From: Chloroflexota bacterium | GTDB lineage: Bacteria > Chloroflexota > Dormibacteria > Aeolococcales > Aeolococcaceae | Assembly: GCA_003491925.1 (NCBI GenBank) | Contig: DNAU01000005.1 | Location: forward strand, 1-6,491 | Direction: 5' to 3' | DNA: 6,491 bases | Part shown: positions 1 to 6,289 of the stretch, piece after piece | Layout of the letters: each line of letters opens with the position of its first letter | How positions within the stretch are numbered: the stretch's first letter is position 1 | Program-made: the position numbers and the translations under genes | Notes under the pieces: model-generated | Seen by the model: only the letters and a program-made list of their open reading frames with translations | What the model was told of the DNA's origin: nothing | Databases searched by the model: none

Positions 1-1
1 C

Positions 2-259
2 AGTTCCAGGGGGTCAGGTCAGCTGGTCATCACCGGGGCGCAGTCGGACTTCTGCGTCCAGACCACCGCGCTCTCCGCCCTCTTCCACGGGTACGACGTC
101 ACCCTGGTGGGCGACGCCCACACCACCGGGCCGGCCACCTTGCCCGGCGGAGCTGTGCCCGCCGACAGCGTCATCGAGCTGATCAGCAGCCGCTTCGCGA
201 CACTGCGACAGCCGGGGCGGCGGGTCGAGGTCGTGCCGGCCGCCGCGATCGTCCTCTGA
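2..259 (+). CDS. Isochorismatase-family cysteine hydrolase, C-terminal part (5' end outside the window)
   Basis: The reading frame is open from the left edge to TGA at 257-259, giving the last 85 residues of a protein whose start lies outside the window. Seen directly: the segment LVITGAQSDFCVQTTALSAL, followed by GYDVTLVGDAHTT. This is the hallmark of the isochorismatase-like hydrolase superfamily, in which the Cys of the G-x-Q-S/T-x-x-C-V motif is the nucleophile; here it is the TGC codon at 53-55. The other two triad members known for the family (Asp and Lys) would lie upstream and cannot be checked. Members hydrolyse C-N or vinyl-ether bonds (nicotinamidase, carbamoylases, isochorismatase), and the substrate cannot be told from this fragment. 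The C-terminal stretch after the core (ISSRFATLRQPGRRVEVVPA) is a short lid or tail with no diagnostic motif. It is read away from the next gene across a 245-bp gap, so co-transcription is doubtful. Confidence 0.85.
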   Translation, partial: SSRGSGQLVITGAQSDFCVQTTALSALFHGYDVTLVGDAHTTGPATLPGGAVPADSVIELISSRFATLRQPGRRVEVVPAAAIVL

Positions 260-396
260 CCGGCGAGACACAATCCCCGGGCTGATCACTGCATTCGCGT
301 CAGCAGTGCCGACTGCGCTGCAGCGTCGACCGGCGGCGGGCGCTGGAGGAGCGTGGGGGGGGCGGTCTGGCGCGGTGAATTGCCGTTCGGGACAGC

Positions 397-410
397 CCCG
401 CCGCGGCGGG
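397..410. repeat. Perfect 14-bp GC palindrome, possible operator
   Basis: CCCGCCGCGGCGGG is its own reverse complement. It sits 20 bp upstream of the TATGAT box at 431-436, overlapping where a -35 element would fall, which is a usual place for a repressor operator. In DNA this GC-rich, short palindromes of G and C also arise by chance, so the operator role is only a suggestion. Confidence 0.3.
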
Positions 411-430
411 TCACGGGCCCGTACCAGGCT

Positions 431-436
431 TATGAT
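431..436 (+). promoter_or_regulatory. Candidate -10 box for the sensor kinase gene
   Basis: TATGAT matches the sigma-70-type -10 consensus (TATAAT) at five of six positions and lies in a locally AT-richer stretch (about 430-500) of an otherwise GC-rich gap. No good -35 hexamer is visible at 16-18 bp upstream (the bases there read GGGTCA), and there is no TGn extension. If used, transcription would begin near 443. That would rule out TTG 436 as the kinase start and favour ATG 505, with a leader of about 60 nt. Confidence 0.3.
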
Positions 437-504
437 TGTCTTTCCCCACCACCGAGAGCCTGGTGGAACATCTCAGCTATCCGGAAGTTCAGGTGGTGTC
501 AGGC

Positions 505-3087
505 ATGCCCATGACCGCTGGGGGGAAGTCGATCGCGCACCCCAAGATCGGGGTGCTCTCCCACTTGGTGGCGGGCACCTACACCAGCACCCTCATCGCC
601 GGGGTCACCGCGGCGACCCGGGCGTCGGGGACGAGGGTCGTCGCCATCCAGACCCTGGATCTCGACTTCGGAGCCAATCAGGAGCAGCTCAGCGCATCGG
701 TCCCGCGCGGCAGTTCCGACGGCGAGTATCTCGGTTGGCCCCTGGGCAGCGAGGCGCTGGTGCCGCGGTTCAAGGTGCGCGTCGCCTGGGAGGAGGTCGC
801 CGGATTCCTGGTGGTGGTCAACGCCGTCGAACCCTGGTACCTCCACGCCCTGCGGGCTGCGGGAAAGCCCGTGGTCATGCTGAGCCATGCCGTGGACAGC
901 TTTCCCTGTCCCGTGGTCCGCGCCGACAACCGGACCGGCATCCTCCAGGCCGTGTCCCACCTGGTCGAGCACGGGCACCGGCGCATCGCCTTCGCCGGCT
1001 CCATGGCCCAGTCCGACATCACCGAGCGCCTGGCCGCGTACCGGGAGGCTCTCGCCGCTCAGGGCATCGACGCCGGCGACGAGCTCATCTTCGACGCCAC
1101 CGACAACCTCCAGGGCGGTGGGGAGGTCGCCGCTCGGCGGATGCTCGCGGCCGGCATGCCATCGACGGCCGTTATCGCCGCGACCGACTACAACGCGCTC
1201 GGGATCATGCGGGGGCTCCGCAAAGCGGGGCTGGTCCTGCCCCGGGACCAGGCCATCATCGGCTTCGACGACGTCCCCGCAGCCACGTTGTCGCAACCCA
1301 CCCTCTCCACGATCCATCAGAGCTTCGAGGAGATCGGCCGCCGGGGTGCCACCCTCCTGCTCGAGATGATCCAGGGGAAGGAGGTCCGGCCCGACCGGCA
1401 CCTCGTGCCCGCCGTCCTCGTGCCCCGCGAGTCCTGCGGCTGCACGGCCGCCACGCGGATCCGCGACACCGATGATCTGGACTCCGTCGCCGCCCAGACG
1501 CCGGCCGAACGCCTGCTGCGCCGCCTCGAGCGGCGCCTCATCGAGGGCGAGGCACCCACGGCGCAGCAGGCGGCGGCCCTGGAGCGGGCCGTCGAGGTCA
1601 TCGTCGAGTGCCTGGAGCCGGCAGCGGGCGGCGCGGTGCCCGACTGCCTCGGGGAGGCGGCCGCCGCCCTCTACTCCATCAGTCCGCGCTGGACCACTAT
1701 CAGCGCCGTCGTCGCCTGCCTGCGGCAGTACCAGAAGGACCTCGGCAAGCGTCTCAGCCGCGGCCAGGGCGCGGCCCGCCTCCAGCAGGGGATCACCGAG
1801 ATGGCGATCGAGCTCTCCCGCTGCGTCTCCCGGGGGGAGAGCCACGCCCGGGCCGCCCTCCACGACACCATGACCCTGGACCACGAGCTGAGCGTGTCGC
1901 TCCTGAGCGGCACCGCCGGGGACCCCAAAGCAGTGAGCTGGCTCTCTCACACAACGGCGCGAGCTGGCTGCCTCGGCCTCTGGTCCACCGATTCCCCCGC
2001 CGGCGCCGAGGAAGGGCGTCAGCTCGACATCGCGGGCTCGTACCTCCGGGGAGGGGGTCGGCTGCGCCTCCCCGCGCAGGCCCGCGTGGAGCAGTTCCCG
2101 CCCGACGGGCTCCTCGATGACCTCGAGTGGGGGTCGGGCGAGCTGGCCATCGTCTTCCCGACCAAGACGCCGCACGTCGACCTCGGGTTGCTCGCGGTGG
2201 TGACCCCGCTCCGGCCGGCCGAGGAGTCCGGTCGTGACCGTCTCTTCGAGAACAACGCCCTGCTCAGCGTCTCTCTCGAGCGCGAGGTGATGACCGAGCG
2301 GCTGCGCCGCTCCAACGCCGATCTCGCGACCTTCAGCCACGCCATGGCACACGACCTGCGCAACCCCCTGGCGACCATCTCGATGTGGGCCGCGGTCGCG
2401 AGGATGCGAGCCGGGCCCGGCGACGACGCGGCGCCGGTGCTCCAGGTCGTCGACCAGATCAAGGACGTGGCCGACTACGCCACCCAGCTGGTCACCGACC
2501 TGGTCCAGTACGCCGAGCTGGACCGCGGGATCAGCTCGGTGGAGCCCGTCGACCTCAACCAGACCGCCGCCCGGGTGATCGCGACCATCGGCTCGACCAT
2601 CGCGCAGCAGGGAGCGCTGATCGAGACCGGCAACCTCCCAACCGTCCTCGGACGGCCCGGCGAGCTGCAGCTCGTGCTCCAGAATCTCATCGAGAACTCC
2701 ATCAAGTACCGCGCCGATCAGCCGCCGCGGATCCGGATCGACGCCGTCCGCGATGGGGGGGCATGGAAGATGAGCTGCCGCGACAACGGCCAGGGCATCC
2801 CCACCGCCTCCCGCGAGCAGGTCTTCGAGCCGTTCACACGCGGCCCCACCTCCATCTCCGGCAGCGGGCTCGGTCTCGCCACCTGCCGCCGCATCGTGGA
2901 GGGCCACGGCGGCCGGATCTGGATCGCCGCCAGCGGAAACCTGGGGACGACGGTGGCCTTCACCCTCCCGGTGGGCCCCGAGCCGGAGCCCGGCTCCGTG
3001 GCGGCGCCGGAGATCGGGCCGCCCGCCGAGGCTGCGCCCCGCGACGGCGCCGAGGTTCACCCGGGGCGCACCCCGCCCACCGCCTGA
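505..3087 (+). CDS. Soluble LacI-type substrate-binding domain fused to a sensor histidine kinase
   Basis: A predicted 860-residue cytoplasmic kinase. Residues about 14-315 form a Peripla_BP_3/LacI effector domain: DNRTGILQAVSHLVEHGHRR (from 925) and IGFDDVP (from 1258) are classic, and the domain ends in ESCGC (Cys codons 1435 and 1441). The LacI HTH is absent, and there is no signal peptide or membrane helix. Residues about 330-600 are a helical stretch then a probable GAF-like region (inference). The kinase core is complete: H-box AHDLRNPL with phospho-His 616 (CAC 2350-2352), N-box QNLIENSIKYR (Asn 731), G1 DNGQGIP, F-box VFEPF, G2 GSGLGLATCRRI. A Pro/Glu/Ala-rich tail closes it. Start: the frame opens at TTG 436 directly after a stop, but ATG 505 has AGGTGG (491-496) eight bases upstream and is preferred; ATG 511 is possible. 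Role inferred: binding a small ligand, probably sugar-like, modulates autophosphorylation. No receiver domain is encoded nearby. Confidence 0.92.
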   Translation: MPMTAGGKSIAHPKIGVLSHLVAGTYTSTLIAGVTAATRASGTRVVAIQTLDLDFGANQEQLSASVPRGSSDGEYLGWPLGSEALVPRFKVRVAWEEVAGFLVVVNAVEPWYLHALRAAGKPVVMLSHAVDSFPCPVVRADNRTGILQAVSHLVEHGHRRIAFAGSMAQSDITERLAAYREALAAQGIDAGDELIFDATDNLQGGGEVAARRMLAAGMPSTAVIAATDYNALGIMRGLRKAGLVLPRDQAIIGFDDVPAATLSQPTLSTIHQSFEEIGRRGATLLLEMIQGKEVRPDRHLVPAVLVPRESCGCTAATRIRDTDDLDSVAAQTPAERLLRRLERRLIEGEAPTAQQAAALERAVEVIVECLEPAAGGAVPDCLGEAAAALYSISPRWTTISAVVACLRQYQKDLGKRLSRGQGAARLQQGITEMAIELSRCVSRGESHARAALHDTMTLDHELSVSLLSGTAGDPKAVSWLSHTTARAGCLGLWSTDSPAGAEEGRQLDIAGSYLRGGGRLRLPAQARVEQFPPDGLLDDLEWGSGELAIVFPTKTPHVDLGLLAVVTPLRPAEESGRDRLFENNALLSVSLEREVMTERLRRSNADLATFSHAMAHDLRNPLATISMWAAVARMRAGPGDDAAPVLQVVDQIKDVADYATQLVTDLVQYAELDRGISSVEPVDLNQTAARVIATIGSTIAQQGALIETGNLPTVLGRPGELQLVLQNLIENSIKYRADQPPRIRIDAVRDGGAWKMSCRDNGQGIPTASREQVFEPFTRGPTSISGSGLGLATCRRIVEGHGGRIWIAASGNLGTTVAFTLPVGPEPEPGSVAAPEIGPPAEAAPRDGAEVHPGRTPPTA

Positions 3088-3221
3088 CCGACCTCCCGAC
3101 GGACACGAACGCCGGCCCGAGGGTGGTGTGACGCCTCGCCCTCGACCCGGGGCACGCCCCTGACCCGCTGGCGGCTGCGGCGGACCGAAACGAAAGTAGA
3201 ATGGGGGGGCAGGTATCAGAC

Positions 3222-3239
3222 CCCGGTCTCGCGACCGGG
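3222..3239. repeat. Perfect 7-bp inverted repeat with 4-base spacer upstream of the Crp/Fnr gene
   Basis: CCCGGTC (3222-3228), TCGC, GACCGGG (3233-3239). The repeat lies 54 bp before the Crp/Fnr start codon in the 206-bp gap after the kinase gene. No T-run follows, so it does not look like a classic terminator. It could be an operator (the four-base spacing between half-sites resembles that of FNR-type sites, although the half-site sequence does not), or a stable hairpin in the leader RNA. Confidence 0.4.
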
Positions 3240-3293
3240 CTCCTCCGGCAGGTGCGGGCCCGGCGTTGGGTTCCGGGCTAGTCAGAGGTCCCG

Positions 3294-4040
3294 ATGCCCT
3301 CCGTCGACCGTCGCGGCGGTCCCCGCACCAACCGCATCCTGGACGCCCTCCCGGCGGCGGACCGCGAGCGCATCGCGGCCGGCATGGTCCCGGTGACGCT
3401 CGCCATCAAGACCGTGCTCTTCGAGCCGGGCGAGCCGATCCGTGCCGTCCACTTCCCCGTGGGCGGGGTCATCTCGCTGGTCACGCCCCTCGACGACGGT
3501 GCCATCGTCGAGGTCGCCACCGTGGGTAACGAGGGCATCGTCGGCGTGCCCCTGGTGCTGGGCGGTTCGCTCAACGTGCGCGCCATCTCGCAGGTCTCGG
3601 GCCACGCGCTGCGCCTCGATGCCCGTGCCTTCCTGGACGAGCTGGGTCGCGGTGGGGCGTTCGCCGCCATCGTCCACCAGTACGAGCAGGCACTCTTCGG
3701 CCAGATCGCCCAGGCCGCCGCCTGCAACCGGCTCCACACCAACGAGGAGCGGCTGAGCCGCTGGCTGCTCATGAGCCATGACCGGGTGGGCGTCGACGAG
3801 TTCGCCATCACCCATGAGTTCCTGGGCCAGATGCTCGGCTCACGCCGGGCGACCGTGACCCTGTCGGCCGGGCTCCTCCAGGCCGCCGGGCTGATCCGCT
3901 ATCACCGCGGCCACGTCGCCATCCTCGATCGTGACGGTCTCGAATCCGTCTCCTGCGAGTGCTACGCCGTCATCAAGCAGGAGCTCGACCGTGTGGTGGC
4001 ACCGTCCGGCAACGGCGATCACCCCGGCGTCGCCATCTGA
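3294..4040 (+). CDS. Crp/Fnr-family transcriptional regulator
   Basis: A 248-residue protein of normal Crp/Fnr length. The N-terminal half is a cyclic-nucleotide-binding-type beta-roll: LFEPGEPIRAVHFPVGGVIS is the first conserved strand and turn set, then GNEGIVGVPLVLGG (from residue 78) where CRP has its phosphate-binding cassette. A dimerisation helix follows (about 115-150), then a winged HTH_Crp domain with FAITHEFLGQMLGSRRATVT and a wing reading GLIRYHRGHVAILD. By alignment in my head, Arg185 matches the DNA-reading Arg180 of E. coli CRP, while the next position is Ala instead of Glu, so the target site should differ from TGTGA. The usual GELA-type cAMP cassette is altered, and no N-terminal Cys cluster for an FeS centre is present, so the effector is unknown. 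ATG 3294 has AGAGG five bases upstream. The gene follows the sensor kinase on the same strand, 206 bp away. Confidence 0.93.
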   Translation: MPSVDRRGGPRTNRILDALPAADRERIAAGMVPVTLAIKTVLFEPGEPIRAVHFPVGGVISLVTPLDDGAIVEVATVGNEGIVGVPLVLGGSLNVRAISQVSGHALRLDARAFLDELGRGGAFAAIVHQYEQALFGQIAQAAACNRLHTNEERLSRWLLMSHDRVGVDEFAITHEFLGQMLGSRRATVTLSAGLLQAAGLIRYHRGHVAILDRDGLESVSCECYAVIKQELDRVVAPSGNGDHPGVAI

Positions 4041-4074
4041 TCGGTACGCCGGCGGGCAGACAGGAGGCGAGAGA

Positions 4075-4098
4075 TCTGGCAGGCTAGTGCCTGTCAGA
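4075..4098 (+). terminator. Hairpin 35 bp after the Crp/Fnr gene, probable terminator
   Basis: TCTGGCAGGC (4075-4084) pairs with GCCTGTCAGA (4089-4098) around a TAGT loop: ten pairs, of which one is G-U. It lies just past the Crp/Fnr stop and before the hydrolase gene. There is no T-tract, so a canonical Rho-independent terminator cannot be claimed; hairpins without a U-run are common at gene ends in high-GC bacteria. Confidence 0.45.
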
Positions 4099-4281
4099 CG
4101 CAGTCCGTCCGCTCCTCCGTGCCCGCCGCGGATGGGGAGGTCCGGTGGCCGACGTCACGTCACGTGGTTCGACGCAGCCACCCGACCCAGGGAATCTGAC
4201 GCGGAAGACCGAGACGAACGCGTCGTTAGTTCCGAGCGCGCCCACGTGAAACGCTCAGCGGAATCTGCCGGCTCTCCGTCG

Positions 4282-5091
4282 ATGGAGGAGCGCTTTGTCG
4301 TCCTGGGAGGCAAGCGCGTGCGCTACCTCATCGGCGGCGAGGGCAAGCCCCTCGTGCTCTGCCACGGCTTCATCAGCTCGGGCGAGGAGTTCGGTGGCCG
4401 CTTCGCCGCGCTGGCCTGCCAGCGGACCCTGATCGCCCCCGACCTGCCCGGCAACGGGCAGTCCGACCCCCTGGGCGTCCGGCACACCGCCGAGGCGATG
4501 GCCGCCACGGTCTGGGCCCTGCTGGCCCACCTCGGCGTCCGCAGCTTCGACCTGGCCGGGCTCTGCCTGGGCGCGTCGGTCGCCTGCGCCATGGCCCGCG
4601 ACGACGCCGACGCTGTCGATCACCTGATCCTGCACACCCCGCTGCTCGGCGAGGCGCTGATCCGGCCGCAGTACCGCTGGCAGGTCCGGATCCTCGCCTC
4701 TCGGGCGCTCTGGCCCACGGTGGTCTGGCTCAGCCGGCAGCGTGCGGTCAGCGACATCTACAAGCGGCTGGCCATCGAGGGCAAGGACGTCGACCCTCAC
4801 ACCGCCGACGTCAACTACCTCAACCAGCGCCGCGCCGATCCTCGCGCCGCTCGGGAGTGGATCAACGACGCCCTCGGCCGTCAGGACCTGGAGCTGGTGC
4901 GGAGCCGCTCCAAGCCGACGATGATCATCGTCCCCGAGCACGATCGGCTGGTCAATGTCGACCGCCTCCGCGAGATGGTCGCGCCGCTCGGCAACGTCGA
5001 GCTGGTGGTCGACGGCCAAGGCGGCCACGGCTGGAGCCCCGACGCGGTGGGGCGCCATCTCGCCGCGATGAGACTGGCCCTCGCCGACTGA
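4282..5091 (+). CDS. Alpha/beta hydrolase with a Cys nucleophile (GLCLG elbow)
   Basis: A 269-residue alpha/beta-hydrolase-fold protein, cytoplasmic (no signal peptide). In order: VLCHGF, the oxyanion-hole HG motif (His28); DLPGNGQSD, the loop after strand 4; DLAGLCLGAS, the nucleophile elbow, with Cys95 (TGC 4564-4566) where Ser is usual; EHDRLVN with the acid Asp221; GGHGW with the catalytic His249. A helical cap lies between about 120 and 195. A G-x-C-x-G elbow is known from dienelactone hydrolases and PHA synthases, but the rest of the sequence looks like a general esterase/epoxide-hydrolase-type fold, so the substrate is unknown. Start: the frame is open far upstream, but codons between 4132 and 4281 (AGT, CGA, AGG, TCT) are unlike the gene body, and the hydrolase domain begins right after ATG 4282. 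GTG 4246 is the main alternative. No clear Shine-Dalgarno precedes either. Confidence 0.9.
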   Translation: MEERFVVLGGKRVRYLIGGEGKPLVLCHGFISSGEEFGGRFAALACQRTLIAPDLPGNGQSDPLGVRHTAEAMAATVWALLAHLGVRSFDLAGLCLGASVACAMARDDADAVDHLILHTPLLGEALIRPQYRWQVRILASRALWPTVVWLSRQRAVSDIYKRLAIEGKDVDPHTADVNYLNQRRADPRAAREWINDALGRQDLELVRSRSKPTMIIVPEHDRLVNVDRLREMVAPLGNVELVVDGQGGHGWSPDAVGRHLAAMRLALAD

Positions 5092-5185
5092 ATCTCCTCC
5101 GAATCTGCGCCGATCCGGCCGAAGTCTGCAATCGGAGGCCGGTAACCGCCATGTTGGCGAGACGAGCCGCCCCGCGAACCTTGCC

Positions 5186-5191
5186 TGGAGG
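5186..5191 (+). promoter_or_regulatory. Ribosome binding site of the LmbE-family gene
   Basis: TGGAGG lies six bases before ATG 5198. It is the clearest Shine-Dalgarno sequence among the plus-strand genes here and fixes that start. Confidence 0.6.
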
Positions 5192-5197
5192 CCGGCC

Positions 5198-6004
5198 ATG
5201 ACGACGCTCCTGCTGGTGCACGCGCACCCGGACGACGAATCGATCCTCACCGGGGGCGTCATGCTCCACGCGCACCGGGATGGCCACCGGGTGATCCTGG
5301 TCACGGCGACCCGCGGCGAGGAGGGCGAGGTCCATCACATGGACGCGGCCGCGTCGCGCCCGCACCTGGGAGAGATCCGAACCCAGGAGCTCCTGACCGC
5401 CTGCACGATCCTGGGGGTGGACCGTCAGGAGTTCCTCGGCTACCGGGACTCGGGGATGACCGGCGCTCCGAGCAACGCTCACCCGGAGTCCTTCGACAGC
5501 GCGCCCCTCGGTGAGGCGGCGGCGCGGGTGGCGGTGATCCTGCGCGACGAGCGCCCCGAGGTGGTGGTCACCTACACGGCGGACGGCACCTACCGTCACC
5601 CGGACCACCGCAAGGCCCACGAGTCGACCATGGTCGCCCTAGACACGCTCGCCGGGGAGGGTTGGGTCCCGACCAAGCTCTATCTGAACGCGGTGCCCCG
5701 CAGCTTCGTCCACGGCATCGTCGCGGTGGCGCGGGACGCGGGGATCGAGCTCCCCGGGGAGCTCGGCCAGGCCCAGGGCGTCCCGGACGGCGAGATCACC
5801 ACCGAGGTCGACGTCTCCGACGTCCTGGATCTCAAGCTGGCCGCCTGCGTCAGCCACCTCAGCCAGATGCACCCGGGGCTCGCGCTCGCCGCCATGGCCG
5901 CTCAGCTCTTCGAGGCAGCCTTCGGCATCGAGCGATACGTCCTGGCTCGCGGCGTCCCGGTGCAGGACCGGCCGGAGCGCAGCCTCTTCGCCGGCGTGGC
6001 CTGA
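5198..6004 (+). CDS. PIG-L/LmbE-family zinc-dependent deacetylase (MshB/Mca-like)
   Basis: A 268-residue cytoplasmic metal-dependent N-deacetylase. Seen: VHAHPDDES at the N-terminus (His10, Asp12, Asp13), TRGEEGEV after strand 2, GYRDSGMTGAPSN (from residue 81), RPEVVVTY, and YRHPDHRKAH (His134, His137). By analogy with mycobacterial MshB, His10, Asp13 and His137 are the zinc ligands, Asp12 the general base and His134 the oxyanion residue. The YRDSGM-x-G-x-P-x-N segment resembles MshB (GlcNAc-inositol deacetylase of mycothiol synthesis) more than Mca (mycothiol S-conjugate amidase). The protein is, however, shorter than typical MshB and no other mycothiol gene is in the window, so a specific role is not assigned; generic GlcNAc-type deacetylation is safe. 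The gene starts 106 bp after the hydrolase on the same strand and ends in a convergent gap with the cold-shock gene. Confidence 0.93.
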   Translation: MTTLLLVHAHPDDESILTGGVMLHAHRDGHRVILVTATRGEEGEVHHMDAAASRPHLGEIRTQELLTACTILGVDRQEFLGYRDSGMTGAPSNAHPESFDSAPLGEAAARVAVILRDERPEVVVTYTADGTYRHPDHRKAHESTMVALDTLAGEGWVPTKLYLNAVPRSFVHGIVAVARDAGIELPGELGQAQGVPDGEITTEVDVSDVLDLKLAACVSHLSQMHPGLALAAMAAQLFEAAFGIERYVLARGVPVQDRPERSLFAGVA

Positions 6005-6030
6005 GCGGCCCCGCCGAGTGTGGCCGCCGA

Positions 6031-6052
6031 CCGGCGCGGTGACCCGCGCCGG
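6031..6052. terminator. Strong hairpin between convergent genes, probable bidirectional terminator
   Basis: CCGGCGCGG (6031-6039) and CCGCGCCGG (6044-6052) form a perfect nine-pair GC stem with a TGAC loop. It sits in the 68-bp gap between the stop of the deacetylase gene (plus) and the stop of the cold-shock gene (minus), the natural place for a shared terminator. There is no T-tract on either side. Confidence 0.55.
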
Positions 6053-6072
6053 CCGGTGGACCTCACCGAGTG

Positions 6073-6273
6073 CTAGGCGGCGCGCACCTGACGCGCGCGC
6101 GGGCCCTTGTCACTCGTCTCGACGGCGAAGCTCACACGCTCGCCGACCGCCAGGCTCTCGAAGTTGAGCGACGGGTCGAGACCGCTGCGGTGGAAGAAGT
6201 ACTCCGCGCCATCCTCAGCGGTGATGAAACCAAAGCCGCGCTCCTGCACGACTTTCTTGACGGTACCAGTCAT
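6073..6273 (-). CDS. Cold-shock domain protein (Csp family)
   Basis: A 66-residue single-domain OB-fold protein that binds single-stranded RNA and DNA and acts as an RNA chaperone. Seen: TGTVKKVVQERGFGFITAED with RNP1 (RGFGFI, residues 12-17), and EYFFHRSGLD carrying RNP2 (YFFH, residues 25-28). The C-terminal strand is GERVSFAVETSDKGPRARQV. The aromatic pair of RNP1 (Phe14, Phe16) and Phe26, Phe27 and His28 of RNP2 are intact; the Trp of E. coli CspA (GIVKWF) is replaced by Lys-Val. The frame continues upstream of ATG 6273, but the Csp fold begins exactly there, and AGGAG (6287-6283 on the minus strand) is nine bases upstream, which decides the start. Length is normal. The leader can form a stem next to the Shine-Dalgarno. 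Transcribed alone, convergent with the deacetylase gene. Confidence 0.95.
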   Translation of the reverse strand: MTGTVKKVVQERGFGFITAEDGAEYFFHRSGLDPSLNFESLAVGERVSFAVETSDKGPRARQVRAA

Positions 6274-6289
6274 GCCTGGTCTCTCCTGT

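Noticed and set aside
287..308. CACTGC / GCAGTG inverted repeat after the cysteine hydrolase, considered as a terminator
   Set aside because: Only six pairs around a ten-base loop with no T-run, so too weak to call.
306..1475. A 389-codon plus-strand frame overlapping the kinase start
   Set aside because: The product is Arg/Gly/Pro-rich low complexity, typical of an out-of-frame reading of GC-rich coding DNA. Across the shared region the kinase frame has the recognisable domain.
499..3060. An 853-codon open frame on the minus strand, almost fully antisense to the sensor kinase
   Set aside because: It encodes a low-complexity Gly/Arg/Asp/His-rich product with no recognisable domain and mirrors the codon pattern of a GC-rich gene on the other strand. 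The plus-strand frame has an unbroken set of kinase and LacI motifs.
3197..3202. TAGAAT as a -10 box for the Crp/Fnr gene
   Set aside because: The hexamer is acceptable, but no -35 element lies at a proper distance and a G7 run follows directly. Not enough for a promoter call.
4152..4165. Tandem ACGTC repeats (nearly three units) in the gap before the hydrolase
   Set aside because: Too short to separate from chance, and no symmetric operator design is evident.
3931..4281. Upstream extension of the alpha/beta hydrolase frame into the Crp/Fnr gene
   Set aside because: The extension overlaps the end of the Crp/Fnr coding region and a probable terminator hairpin, uses different codons, and adds no fold element. 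ATG 4282 gives a normal-length hydrolase.
4192..5106. The hexamer GAATCT occurring four times (4192, 4261, 5090, 5101)
   Set aside because: Spacing is irregular and one copy spans a stop codon. There is no sign of a shared function.
4255..5304. A 349-codon minus-strand frame antisense to the hydrolase
   Set aside because: No domain is recognisable, and the hydrolase on the plus strand has all catalytic motifs in one frame.
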